From Macrocystis pyrifera (Eukaryota; Sar; Phaeophyceae; Laminariales; Laminariaceae): 64,000 nt of DNA. The stretch's first letter is position 1. Every line of letters begins with the position of its first letter. The DNA lies in assembly GCA_031763025.1 (NCBI GenBank), contig JASSKH010000043.1, positions 1,384,501 through 1,448,500 of the forward strand. The letters run 5' to 3'. Position numbers and translations under genes: made by a program. The notes under the pieces are model-generated. The model worked only from the letters and a program-made list of their open reading frames with translations, searched no databases and had not been told where the DNA came from. This document shows, piece after piece, positions 1-10,827 of this stretch.

Positions 1-854
1 CCCATGTCACACGTTTTTTTTGTCCAAGGGTGTCATCATTCATGGTGGTCGAAGCACTATAGATCGATCACGTCGCGCGGGGGGGGGACCTAAGCTCAGG
101 GGGGTAATCGTTTAGCGTGGGGTGCACACGGCCAGGCAAGCACCCACGATACTGATGCATATTACTGGTGTGTTTTCTGGCACACCGAGGGCACACTGAA
201 ACAAAACGACACAACCCTTACTTTTTTTCAGTCCCAGACAGGGTCGGGGGGGGGGGGCACGGTAAAAAAAATAAAAAAAAGTAAACAAGACAGTAAAAAA
301 TCGTGATTTGTTTCGTTTCTGACAGAAATCCTAATCTAGGTACATCTGTTTTTCAATTCCGATACTCGTACGGTGGCCAGTGTAGAATTCTCCATTCTCT
401 CTTTTTTCGTGTACTCCTGCGTATGTTTCTCATATCTCACTACAATCAGCACGTATGTTTGTTTGCAACCAAATGAGGAGACGAGAAAGATAAGCCGCGC
501 GCACCCTCTTTTACAGCGGTACCTCTTTCGCAGAAGGGGCTAAGCTGGGATTCACACCAAGGCGAGAAATGTTCGAAGCGACATACCAAAGAAAAACAAA
601 GTGTACGAAGAACTCACTCATTTTCAAATTAATGTTGCATTTACCGGCTTCTCTGTTTCAGTTCATGAAGCTATATATAGTCCACCTTCACGGAATCCTG
701 AAAACGTACATACTAAGTGCAGTAGAATTAAACCTCGCGCGAGTACCCGCGAACAACGAGTATGTAGTGGCCAAAAATTGGAAAGAAAATACCCGGGTAC
801 TCGCAAGTACTTGCGTTCTTTTAAAGTGTGACTTTTACAACAGCAGTTGTACTA
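1..854. other. Non-coding stretch, nothing recognised
   Basis: Homopolymer G and A runs near 80-280 and AT-rich sequence. The overlapping short ORFs around 569-874 show no domain, motif or splice context and look like chance. Confidence 0.5.
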
Positions 855-959
855 TTACGGGGGTCCATAGTTAATAGGACCTATGATGTACATAAAAACC
901 TACATATTTACCTATTTTTATCAACAATATTTGGTCCTATTTACTATGGTTCCCCGTAA
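855..959. mobile_element. MITE-1 copy 1 (105-bp TIR element)
   Basis: The sequence starts TTACGGGGGTCCATAG and ends in its inverted counterpart CTATGGTTCCCCGTAA. TA lies on both sides (853-854 and 960-961), as expected for a TA target duplication. The interior is AT-rich (CATAAAAACCTACATA, CCTATTTTTA) and too short to encode a protein. Four more copies sit in this window at 5,203, 19,429, 28,178 and 44,135. TA duplications are typical of Tc1/mariner-type MITEs, but no autonomous partner is visible, so the superfamily is inference. Confidence 0.88.
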
Positions 960-961
960 TA

Positions 962-2468
962 ATATTGATAGTACCACGTGGTGTACTAAACGCCGTTTAA
1001 ATAAAGTGGCTGGGTTTCGTTGACCATGCCCATTATATATCGTGTTTAATTCAGTATGGTTATTCTAATGAGATGCCATACAACTTTATACCTGGTATGT
1101 GGAGTTTCGTGCGTGAGTTGGCTTCACGCTGGAAAAAAAAGGATCGTATTGGTTTTATTAATAGTAATTTTACTCTCACAACGTGCGACACAGCAGTCAG
1201 TAGTTTTGGGTACGGTGTTCGTGTGTGAGTTGTCTCCACATTAACTAGCCCTTTCTACCCAGCTTCATTGTTCATCAGTACACCCAGTGTCCTTCCTAGT
1301 AAGTCCTTATTTTAGAGAGATATACCAATTCTGTAGTCCCAGACTGAGACAGAGAAAGGGTTTATTATGCCAGAATGAATGCAACACGGTAGTTGTCGAG
1401 CTTCAATTACTCGCTATGGTGCTATACTCGTACTCGTCACGAGTATTGACAAAGCAAGTTTGTAATCGCGAGTATTCGTGTTCAACTAGTACATCAGGTA
1501 CATACGCTGTACGAAGCAGCAAAAAATAAGCTTCAAACTTGCCAGCGCAAATGCAAAGCACGAGTATTCTGAATTATGTTTTACAAAACCGGGGTGGCGG
1601 AGACAACCAGAGTCTGGAAACTACAACAGTAGAAAGAAGGTCGTATCAGTACGTATGACACGTCACGTTGTTCTCGAACAGACGGCAGACGGGTGACGAA
1701 CACGAGACAAATATTCTAAAAACCGGTGGTCTGTTCTCCTGCGTTCCCCTGCATTTCACCCCACAGGAGTGCGTACGTATCACGTATGGTATTAAATAGG
1801 AGTGTGCCACCACGGTGCAGGTTTTGGTGTCGAGGTTGTGGCCTGTGGTAAGCCGGCGCAGGTTACACAACAATAGGGTACGACTGCTCTACCAGCAGTC
1901 TCGAAGTCCACCGCATCATTGCTGCTATAAGGGCAACACTGCTGAATCGTCCAAAAAAATCTGAGCGTTGTTGCTGTTCGCTGTATCTTGGTTCTGTGTA
2001 CCCGAACAAGCATAGATAAGGCGGTAGGAGGCAGTATGTGGTGAAGATGACCGTGATTGATTGACACACAATTACACGAGTTGTGCCGGGCACGAACCCG
2101 AGACTCGCGACACTCTCGTCTGAGTCAGGGGCAGGTCTGTGCCTGGCGTGTCACCCGCATGAACCCTCAACCAGTCGGCGGGCAGCCACTCTGTAGCTAC
2201 TTTGCACGGAGACTTGCATCGCTGCTGTACACTATGTGTGTATTTCAGAATACAACATCATGTCGTAGACATCTTGATGCGAAACTGTTATCTTATCTGT
2301 ACACGGCTACATCCAGCACTAAAATGATCTCTACAGCACTGCGTTGCTGCAGCTGCACGCACGTAGCCAGTACAACGGTCGGAAATATTGCGCAGGCAGT
2401 GAAGGTCGTACGTTCTACTATACATGTAAGCCACATGGCAGTTCGAATCAGCCCTCAGATACGGCGTG
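962..2468. other. Non-coding stretch, nothing recognised
   Basis: Several ORFs of 60-90 codons on both strands overlap one another and carry no recognisable motif. I see no RNA gene or repeat that I can support. Confidence 0.45.
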
Positions 2469-2550
2469 GGCCCTCGTGCCGTGCATATCTAGAGCGTGCT
2501 TGCATATACAGGCCCTCGTGCCGTGCATATCTAGAGCGTGCTTGCATATA
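2469..2550. repeat. Perfect 2 x 40-bp tandem duplication, 42-bp period
   Basis: The unit beginning GGCCCTCGTGCCGTGC and ending GTGCTTGCATATA occurs twice with two bases (CA) between the copies. The copies are identical. The duplication lies inside a long plus-strand ORF (2,057-2,551) and produces its repeated C-terminus, but that ORF has no other coding signal. Confidence 0.95.
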
Positions 2551-2790
2551 AAGTAGTAGTATGCAATGTATCCTCTGTCTTGTGCTTCGTGGGACAAGAC
2601 CGGCATTTGGTATGCTGTGGATGTGGAGGGCTACAACAACAGCCGAAGTCAAGCCCTATGTACGGTTGTCGTGTTACTGGCATACCGTAAATATATACCA
2701 GGTAGGCTAGTACAGCAGTACTCCTGTACCTACAGTAGGACTGCACTACGACAGCACTACCGCCTTCGACGGCCATACAGGGGCGGGAAA

Positions 2791-2933
2791 CTCACCCACG
2801 TCGACGACATAATCCGCAGCATTGGCGAGCCCCAGTTGATTCAGGCCTACGATCGCGATTGGTACCGCGACGCGGGGAATGACCTTCATCTCGCTCTCTC
2901 CCCTGTTGTTGTGTGCTCTTCCTTGGGCAGCAC
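2791..2933 (+). pseudogene. Decayed exon-like fragment related to the one at 23.9 kb
   Basis: The plus-strand frame reads THVDDIIRSIG..., then ...QAYDRDW..., then ...DLHLALSPVVV. The minus-strand sequence at 23,887-24,010 encodes a clearly related peptide (YIDDILSSARAPQL..., DDRD..., NLHLTLFLVVLVS). Protein-level similarity spans about 45 codons in both places, and DNA similarity is visible (for example CTCAC, GACGA, CGATCGCGA, CTTCATCT in the same order). In the second copy the hydrophobic stretch resembles a membrane segment. I do not recognise the family. It may be an exon of a host gene family or part of an old mobile element. Here the frame ends soon after and no splice pair is convincing. 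Confidence 0.5.
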
Positions 2934-2996
2934 GTCAGCCTGTCTGTAGCGCCAATGAATAGCTCCGTTGCTGCTACCCCAATACAAAATTGTGCC

Positions 2997-2997
<1 letters not shown>

Positions 2998-3027
<30 letters not shown>
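2998..3027. repeat. (GCT)n trinucleotide microsatellite, about 10 units
   Basis: Uninterrupted GCT repeats just downstream of the exon-like fragment. On the minus strand they would encode poly-Gln, poly-Ala or poly-Ser depending on frame. No gene is supported here. Confidence 0.9.
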
Positions 3028-3028
<1 letters not shown>

Positions 3029-4534
3029 GCTGTTGTGTCTGTGAGGCAAGGCTTGAAGACCTTGACGATACTGTCGCGATACTTATTGTGGTCGGGAGCA
3101 CGGCAGCAATCGGTTGAATAGTACAGATGTTTCCTTTCGTTTGCTGCATTGTTTGTTCCTTCCTGGAGACCGATCGTCAGTGTCGGACGTTCGGTATTTC
3201 GATATGTGACGTGAGAACGCCGAACGTCGCCAGCTGACTGGTACCGGTAGGGACCAGGGTCTAGGAGACCGCAGCTTGACACGTCAAGCTTCACTAAATA
3301 AAGTACATTTTGTGCACAAGTCGCCATGACGCGTCAACGAAGACCTGTCTCTTGGCTGGTCCGCGTCTTTGATTACAAAGGGTGCGCGATCTCGTGACAG
3401 GATCGAACCTTCTGACAAAATAGTTTTTAGTACGAACATAAACGAAACAGACAGCAGTATAGTCGCTCATGTGGGGTATTTATGTTAATAATAACTCATT
3501 TCTCGGGGGTTACTAGAAACATTCTCGGGTTAAAGTCTTCGGACCGCGAAGTCTAGATTGTCAGAAATGCCACAATTTCGGCACGGCTATTCCGAATTTT
3601 TGCATGAGATTCACATTGACATGTTCTTAGTAGATTTTTTCATTTTTTTCACAATTTTGGCTATATAAAAAAAATAAAAATAGTTACGTTTTTACGGTCT
3701 CTCTCGTCGTCTCAGTGTTTTTTTTTTCAGGTTACGTCTGGATCTTGCCGACTTGGACGGCTTCGAGTATCCGGGAAGCATCAAGTTAAGAAGAAGGAAC
3801 GGGGACACAAGGTGCACCGACATCTGAGAGTAGGCGACGCCTGCGGTAATTATTTGTGACCAAAAATGCTACTTCTGTACGTGTAGGTACGTCCGTATCC
3901 ATCTGAACGGGTGAGTATAACATCAAACTTTGGGGGAAAATACCCGGGTACTCTATTCTCACAGAGTATTTACGACTATATAATACCTCGGTTTATCACA
4001 ATACTTGTAAAATTCGGTAAAAATGGAATATAGACGAGGCGTATTACGCAGCTTGCAAAGTTGAGTATCAACTATTTAACAACCATCAGTCGAACTCATA
4101 GCTGACCATGTGATGTATCTCAAAATATAGCAAATACCTATTTTGGACGGGTACCCGGATACCGCTTGAACGGCACGTTACCGGATGATTTCTGGGCAAA
4201 CAGCCGGGTACCCGGGTAGTAACTGGAGCCCTAAATATACTCGGACGGTATGAAAGTTCACACCTCGGATAACGAATCACTAGCACCTATCTGCGTTTTT
4301 CGGGGGGCTAACACGGCGGCATGGCAACGTCATAAAGTAGTGATAGAAGTGGAGAGGAGCGATAGCGTAACACGGTACTATGGCGTAGTAAGAATAACAG
4401 CAAACGATAAAACGCAGCAACACAATGTTCCTTCTCCATCTCTGAGGCTCTGTGGTAACGGCAGCATAGCTACGAGTAGTGTCACGCAGTGATGGGTGCG
4501 TAAAATACAATAAAACGTCGTTTTCAGATTTTAG
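3028..4534. other. Non-coding stretch, nothing recognised
   Basis: AT-rich with poly-T runs (3,660-3,730). The ORFs are short and lack motifs. Confidence 0.45.
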
Positions 4535-4800
4535 AGTTGTCCAGACGCGTACGCTATCAACATATTATTAACATGCCCGACGATCACAATCCGCCAATCG
4601 CTCACTAACATACCAGCACGATGTTATGGTGTAAAAAGCCCGACTCGTAAATGTGCGAAGGTTCTTGGAGTAGCTACTTACTCTTGTGTATTCCATAGCA
4701 ACACTAAACCACTGCCATTCCAACGATATTCCTGCCCCCTATTCAAAATCCTTGAGGTCAGATAACCTAACCTTTGACGAACGTTGGGTAAGCTCGTGTT
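4535..4800. repeat. Diverged dispersed repeat (partner at 50.75-50.98 kb)
   Basis: It shares an ordered series of short matches with 50,745-50,980 in the same orientation: GTCCAGAC, GATCACAATCCG, CAAT..CGCT, TATGGTGT, a CCCCC..TATTC block, GAGGTCAGATA and AACGTTGG. Spacing differs by indels. The shared order suggests an old transposon or other dispersed repeat. I cannot define its ends. Confidence 0.45.
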
Positions 4801-5202
4801 TTCCTCGGTCGCGATCCAACACCATCTCAAGGCGTTTCAAAAATGCCGAGGCGCGTGGAGCGCTATCTTAACATGTTACTGGCATCGACGATCGGACTGC
4901 AACGTAAATCGTTACCACGCTACCGTAAAGGACTGTAAAGGGTAGTGGCTGTAATGTTGTTGTTTTGGGCGCTCGGGTACAGTAAATCGCATCCATGCAT
5001 GTGTTACAAGCGTTTCGGTTAGACCTGTCACTGCTGTAAAGTCATGGTCCTATTATACTGTGTTGAACTCATTGCCACATACAACATTAACTACCGGTGT
5101 TGCACTTGAACCGAAGCCACGGACTAACATATTTTTTTAACATGTTTCCGCTTCCGAACAGGCCCCCATGCGGTATTAAATCGTTTTATCCCATTCTTAC
5201 TA
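4801..5202. other. Non-coding stretch, nothing recognised
   Basis: No ORF, repeat or RNA signal that I can support. Confidence 0.45.
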
Positions 5203-5307
5203 TTACGGGGGTCCGTAGTTAATGGGACCTATCGTATACATAAAAACCTATATATTTACCTATTTTTACTCACAAATTTTGTTCCCATTAAGTATGGACC
5301 CCCGTAA
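5203..5307. mobile_element. MITE-1 copy 2 (105-bp TIR element)
   Basis: Begins TTACGGGGGTCCGTAG and ends TATGGACCCCCGTAA, flanked by TA at 5,201-5,202 and 5,308-5,309. It is exactly the same length as copy 1, with matching internal blocks (CATAAAAACCTA, TTTACCTATTTTTA). The TIRs are among the best preserved of the five copies. Confidence 0.9.
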
Positions 5308-5309
5308 TA

Positions 5310-7339
5310 ACACGCCCGGAGAATTGGAAAAAAACGTTGATATGTGCTACGCGCTCCTCACCAGACACCGCCCGACAAAGATCCACCACATAGGCTTGCA
5401 CCGGAGGAAATCGACGACACACATACTCTTTGACGGGAAAAATCACCTTGGCCTCATAATCCGTAACCCACCGCCTTTACGACGCCTGGGTTCTGGTGAT
5501 CAAGAAACTAATTTCTCCTCCGTCACAACCTACTCCAGTCCCTCACGTTTACCACTGATAGATTACGGTAATGGTGAGGTATCGTAAGGACATAAATAAA
5601 TGACATACATACGTGGTATGATACTATTTACCTTGTTTTCGTTTTGTCTCACGTGGCCTGGTATCGATACGTACATCGTGCGAGTCGTGATCGTTGCTTT
5701 ATTGATATCCCCTAGGTTGTTTACGATAGATGGCGCACACTCGTAAGCGTGTAGAATGGAGAACTTGTTGACACCTTGCGGAATTAGAATATAGGCCGAT
5801 GTCTTTTGTTAAGGAAGGCCTTGCGCCCATGTTGTGGTGGGAGGTGGTTTCGGCCACGGAATGTTTTATTGTCGGATTTCTTCCGTCCCATTTATTGCCT
5901 CTAGTGTACTTCTCCTGCTACCTCTTCTTCTATCACAGCGCGTGCTTTCAATTTCAATGCCAGGAGAGACCACATGCTATCCTCTAGCCAAATCGTGTAT
6001 TTTTGTGCGAAGACAAAGGGCGAAAATGTTTGCACAAGACAAGAACAACATCCTCCTCCGAGTGACGCAAGTCACGAACACAACGCTTACACCACAGGGT
6101 GCGTAAGAGCTCCATGGTGTTTGTTTCTAAAGCGGTCTCAGGCCTACGCGGTGAACACGCAGCACTCTGATTGTTTCTGGCCTGAACGGTACAGGCCTTG
6201 AAGAGGACAGATCGTGTAGGTATACATCGTGCGACCTAATATGTATACGTATATTTGTCAAATTTTCGTACTTTTGCCAACTTTTCTCTTCGCACGAGCA
6301 CTTTTAGGTAAAATACTAAGTACACGGACACGGGAAGACCTGCCGGACACATTGGTCTAGGTCTCGGCGCGATCCGTGCACTCTGAAGCGCGTGGCAGGC
6401 GCTTAATTTTTATTTTTCCGGCGGGAGTGGATAAGACGATTTCCCTGGTTTCGGTAAAGAGGCCTTATTTTGTACGTACGTATATCGGTACATTGCCTTG
6501 CTCTCTGTTTTCTCCCCCCGGCTCATCATACATTTTTTTTGGGTTGTTGACGGAGCACGGACCACCGCCTAGAGAACAATACACACAGCAGTGCACAGAG
6601 CGTGCTTACCTCCAGCTTCCTACAGCACCACAACCAACCCTGCTGCCCAGCAGCAGCAGTGAGCACACCTTGCGCGTATGGATGATCGTACTGCGGCTCA
6701 TTCGTACAGCAGCGCACGTAATATACTTACAGCAGTACATACATACATACAGTAGTAGTTCTGATTGCAGTGTGTCCTACATTGCTGATCGATAGATCCT
6801 AGAGCCAGCTGAAAGGGGATCAGTACACGTACGTTCCTCGCGTTGCATTTTACGGCAGTACTGCTGAATATATATGCTGTCGTACCTGTACAAGCTACTC
6901 TACTGCTGTAGAAGATCGTGCAAAGTGTTTTAGATTGCGTAAAAAACACGACATGCCAGTTGTACGAGCGCTGTTCTAGCGTATAGGTTTAAACTGCACT
7001 TGCTGGATAACATTTTCGTTTCCGCGGTTCGACTCGCACCATCCCCGTTTTTTTTTCTTAATCTCACTTTTGACTATTTTTGTACCACAGAACTACAACA
7101 GAGTACTACAGCAGTAGCAATAATAATACATTCGTCCACGCCTTGCTTTTCTGAACGTATAGTGTGACAGAGTACATGCTACTTGTGTGTTTTAGCCCAA
7201 ATTAAAGAGTTTGGGCGGCGCGCTTGCGTGTGGCGTGCGTTCATACCTCAACATTTCACAGCTACTCCGAATACTTGGGAGTTTATAAAGCAAAGTATGT
7301 TCGAGAAAATAAATACTGCTACTGCTATCACCGTAGGTA
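5310..7339. other. Non-coding stretch, nothing recognised
   Basis: The ORFs at 5,222-5,587, 5,799-6,106 and 6,376-6,795 overlap ORFs on other frames and contain no domain motif. The first runs through MITE-1 copy 2. Confidence 0.45.
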
Positions 7340-7880
7340 CTTCGGACACTCGCAGTATTTCGGGGTTTATGTACTCGAGATACTGAGTACTCGCAGTATT
7401 TTGAGGTTCTGTAGATACTACTGCGTATATTTTCTTCGGGCTCGCATTAATGCGGGATTCGCTTCGCGCTCGCACTAATGCGGGGTTCGCTACTGCTGCT
7501 GGCATGGATACCGCCTGTTGTGCTTCAAGTATCTCGGGGTTCTGTACCGCGGGTACTACAAGTATACAAGTACTTTCGCTGGAGACAACTTGAGCACTCA
7601 AAGCAGTTTGCCAGTATTTCGATATAATAGTATGCATGACTGCTGTGAATGCTCTCAGTATCTCGAGGTTCTGTACTGTGCGCATATATTGCCTTTTACC
7701 CCAGATATTTATGTCGTGTTTCGATACTACTGCGGGTACATACTTTAAGCAACCTGTATTCTCGGGGTTCGGTACTGCTCACACTCTCATTACTCTCAGT
7801 ATTTGGGCCTTCTCAGTACTCGCAGTAGTTTTGCCGCCTGTATTCCAATACTCTCAGTGCTCGGACTACGATTTGTTCTC
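7340..7880. repeat. Degenerate interspersed minisatellite-like tract
   Basis: Variants of CTCGCAGTATTTCGGGGTT followed by CTGTAC recur, starting near 7,349, 7,390, 7,524, 7,652 and 7,756. Spacing is irregular. A smaller duplication, CTCGCAYTAATGCGGG, occurs twice at about 7,440-7,490. It looks like an old repeat array, not coding sequence. Confidence 0.65.
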
Positions 7881-8466
7881 GAGCAATTACCTGTGAAACC
7901 TTGATATCATACCCTGAGCACCAAGAAACATTTATTCTGGGGGAACATATATATTGTAGTACCTGTAGTATGTATGTATATGCTGCACCTTATTACTCAG
8001 CCGGTCACAAAGTATTATGGCGCAACCTCGACCTCGCGCAACTTTTGTGTACTTACGAATTAATCGCCGCGAGTCATCTGGAGCAATATATCTCAACTTA
8101 TCTATACCCTATAATATGTTAATGTAGTAATTAATGATCCCACACTAATTCCGCGAACAGCAGTATAATATAGTATGTCCTCAAAAATATGATGTGTGTG
8201 TTCTTCACGTTAAAATGATGGGTGGGTGCAGGTGCTACTTCTAAAAAAGTGTGCAGGGTTTCATACGAGAATTATTCTTTCGCTCTTGCGCCACTCCCCT
8301 ATTAATGCGGCACCTCCCGGAGGGGAACCTTGTAATATGTATGATTAGGATCCTTTTTTTCGGCGATGAAACGATTTTTGGTATTTGCTCTACCGTGCAT
8401 AGAAATTAAAAAGAGCGAGCTAGACACACGTACCACCTGGCTGCAAGCTCTTCTTGCGATATATCG
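7881..8466. other. Left flank of the retrotransposon, nothing recognised
   Basis: No supported gene. This sequence and that after 14,235 formed the uninterrupted insertion site before the LTR element inserted at CGGC. Confidence 0.5.
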
Positions 8467-8470
8467 CGGC

Positions 8471-8702
8471 TGTAGCCAAAAGATACCAAGCCGTGGAGGT
8501 TTCAGTGTAATCGCATGTGTGAGTGGAGCAGTGGCCGGGGATCCTGTGTGATGTCCCCTAGCCACCTGGCTCGTGGTCCGATGAGGATCACTCCGTGATA
8601 ATACAAGCTCTAAGAACAAGACTTACTGAGTGCGAGGCCAGCGAGACTGGTGGAGTCCCTCGCTGGAAGCCCTCTTGCTGATATCATCTGGCAGAGGCCA
8701 TA
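8471..8702 (+). repeat. 5' LTR (232 bp)
   Basis: Starts TGTAGCCAAAAGATACC and ends CAGAGGCCATA. By eye it is identical base for base to 14,000-14,231. The boundary comes from the end of identity and the CGGC immediately upstream. I cannot assign a TATA box or the R/U5 boundary with confidence. Confidence 0.96.
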
Positions 8703-8909
8703 ATATCTAGATATTCGCGGAACTTCTGTTGGAGGAGTTTTCGGCTGCGGAGTATTGGGTCACAGCTGGGAAGGCAGTTGGCCCGTTGGACGGATCGAAA
8801 CGGCTTGAAGCGCACAGCAGGGGAGGACGCTCCGGGAGCTGGAGGACGCACAGGTCAGGCGGCAGTTTCTCCGTTATTACAGTAGAGTCCAGGTGGACTG
8901 CTGTGGATT
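8703..8909 (+). other. Untranslated leader of the LTR element
   Basis: 207 bp between the 5' LTR and the Gag start. It opens with ATATCTAGATATTCGCGG, which contains the palindrome ATATCTAGATAT where a primer-binding site is expected. No TGG-starting match to a tRNA 3' end is obvious, so a half-tRNA or self-priming mechanism is possible but unproven. Confidence 0.6.
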
Positions 8910-10187
8910 ATGGCGCACACGGCAAGCACGCCGCTGGTGGTAGGGGAGTCTCTGACTCCACCGAAATACGGAGAGGTGTGGACCGAGCAGGCCTCTCGTG
9001 TTTTTTACGCAGCGTACCTCGATTATGAGGAACGGCTGCAGCTCGCCAACGCTCAGGGGGTGGTTCAGCACTCCAAAGTGAGCATGGGCCAGCTTATCCC
9101 CAATTACATTCATCGGTGTTTTGAGGGATTTTACAAGCATCAGACTACGATGACCGCCTCGGAGTTGTTGGACGCTGTTAGGCAGCACGCCGGTTACACA
9201 ACCACCAGCAACAGATTTGACACCTCGCGGGCGGCAGCGGACTTGCGTCGCGTTCTCTCAATGAGGCGCGATGAAAAGCAGGGCGGTGAAACATCCGTCA
9301 AAGACCGCGCGATGATGGTAAACTCCGCTATGGAAAAGTATTTTGCGGAGAATCACGCGGTGCATGCCATGTACCGCGCGCAGGACCGTTCGTGGTTGCC
9401 CGGACCGGCGGAATTTGTGAGCATGGCGTTGGTGGATGGCTTATGGCCGTCCGAGTTCAAAAAGTACGTAAAAGGTCAGCTAACGTACGCTGCAGGGTGG
9501 AAGAAGGACCCGGCATTGGTCATGGACCAAATTTTTTCTGCTGCAGAACAGTGGAAATTCATCGAGGCGTATGGTCGGAAAGATGCTGCAGGGGCAGCTG
9601 AACCGCGACGCCAACAGCAGCAGAAACCGAAACAGCAGCAGTCCGCGAAAAAGTCGTTTGTTCGCGTCTGTTTCGAGTGTGGTGATCCCAACCATTATGT
9701 TTCTGATTGCCCAAAAGCTCGCGGTGGCGGCACAGCTCCCAGCAGTGGTGGGCGCGGGTCGTCAGGGTATCGCGGGGGCCGCAATGGCGGCCGGGGCAGA
9801 TTCAACCATGGACGCGGGCGCGGTGGCCGTGGTGGCAATCAATTGACAGCGGGCGGTGGAACTTCTGCTGTTGCTTCTTCAACTTCTGGTGCGCCAGCGG
9901 CAGGAGCCGCTGGGTCGGGATCTGGTTCGTCTGTTGCCGGCCGAGCTGTATACGTTGGAGGAGCTGGAACATCGGTGGGTGCTGCTGGAGCGAGAACTTC
10001 GCCATCCACCGAGCGGGCGGAGTCAGTGTCTGGTGCTGCTGCAGGGGCGGTAGCGCCGGAACCGTCTGTATATTTCGACGTCTTGGTCGGGGTGGACCGC
10101 CGATTCTATTTCTTCGGCGCCGGCTGTAGGAGGGCAGCCATGGCGTCAGGTGACTCTTGGTACCGACCAGAGTTCAACGGCAGGTGA
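8910..10187 (+). CDS. gag: Gag polyprotein of the chromovirus
   Basis: 425 aa from ATG 8,910. Residues 1-235 form the capsid-like region (for example GLWPSEFKKYVKGQL near 178-192), followed by a Gln-rich linker (236-247). A CX2CX4HX4C zinc knuckle follows (C254, C257, H262, C267; CFECGDPNHYVSDC), which binds RNA in this family. The remainder is Gly/Arg-rich (RGG-like, 271-310) and then Ala/Gly/Ser-rich. Gag assembles the virus-like particle that packages the element's RNA. The ORF ends at TGA 10,185 and overlaps the protease frame, which is open from 10,054. Reaching protease from Gag would need a +1 shift within that 134-nt window. Confidence 0.93.
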   Translation: MAHTASTPLVVGESLTPPKYGEVWTEQASRVFYAAYLDYEERLQLANAQGVVQHSKVSMGQLIPNYIHRCFEGFYKHQTTMTASELLDAVRQHAGYTTTSNRFDTSRAAADLRRVLSMRRDEKQGGETSVKDRAMMVNSAMEKYFAENHAVHAMYRAQDRSWLPGPAEFVSMALVDGLWPSEFKKYVKGQLTYAAGWKKDPALVMDQIFSAAEQWKFIEAYGRKDAAGAAEPRRQQQQKPKQQQSAKKSFVRVCFECGDPNHYVSDCPKARGGGTAPSSGGRGSSGYRGGRNGGRGRFNHGRGRGGRGGNQLTAGGGTSAVASSTSGAPAAGAAGSGSGSSVAGRAVYVGGAGTSVGAAGARTSPSTERAESVSGAAAGAVAPEPSVYFDVLVGVDRRFYFFGAGCRRAAMASGDSWYRPEFNGR

Positions 10188-10827
10188 AGTGCCTGTCGAT
10201 CGCAGCGCTGAGTGTTTACGCGCTGATCTCTCTTTGCCAGGGTCGGTTGGTTCGCTGATGGCGCGTGTGATCCTTGATTCGGGGTCGGCGCTCACGTCCA
10301 TCGGTGTCGGCTTACTTCAGCAGCTGTCTTCGCATTTCGGCGGCGCCGATCTGCAAATTCCGTTCGAAAATGGCCCGCAGCAGGCGAAAACCGCTACGGG
10401 GGTTTCAGTGATGGTCACGCACAAAACGGTGCCGATTGCCGTGAGTGTACGGACGCCGTGGGGAGCGGTGAAATTGGAGCCCATCACTTTCGCGGTCATG
10501 CCTGGTACAGATAACGTCGTTCTGTTTGGCATGGCTACCATGAAAGCTCTTGGCATCGACGTCTACCGTGAAGCTCTGGAGAAGCTTCGCCCTCGCGCAG
10601 TGCCGGTATCGACCGGTGTGGAGACTCCGAGTTACCTTGCGGCGCGCAGAGTGACGGTTTCCGTGCGTGCTTTTCAGACCGAGGCTACGGTGGATGCTCC
10701 GGAGGACAAGGCGGTGGAACATTTGGTCGACCGGGGCCAGACATGTTCATGGATCCGGAGGAGGAGCGGACGGCCCGAGAACGGGCGTTGGAGGACAGCG
10801 TGCAGCAGGCAGAGCAGAGTGGATTAA
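10150..10827 (+). CDS. pro: Retropepsin-like protease ORF of the chromovirus
   Basis: The frame is open from 10,054 (after TAG 10,051). The first candidate initiator in frame is GTG at 10,150, so translation as a Gag-Pro fusion by frameshift is more likely than independent initiation. The catalytic signature is VILDSGSALTSIG, with D43-S44-G45 counted from 10,150. VVLFGMATMKALGID near 127-141 matches the closing strand-helix of retropepsins. Protease matures the Gag and Pol polyproteins. The ORF continues to TAA 10,825 past the likely switch to the RT frame. Its last ~27 residues lie in the frame shadowed by RT and are probably not native. Confidence 0.88.
   Translation: MTLGTDQSSTAGEVPVDRSAECLRADLSLPGSVGSLMARVILDSGSALTSIGVGLLQQLSSHFGGADLQIPFENGPQQAKTATGVSVMVTHKTVPIAVSVRTPWGAVKLEPITFAVMPGTDNVVLFGMATMKALGIDVYREALEKLRPRAVPVSTGVETPSYLAARRVTVSVRAFQTEATVDAPEDKAVEHLVDRGQTCSWIRRRSGRPENGRWRTACSRQSRVD

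Noticed and set aside
2437-2460. tRNA B box (GTTCGAATC)
   Set aside because: No A box at the right distance and no foldable arms.
2057-2551. 164-codon plus-strand ORF as a gene
   Set aside because: Its C-terminus is only the 42-bp tandem duplication, and the rest lacks any domain.
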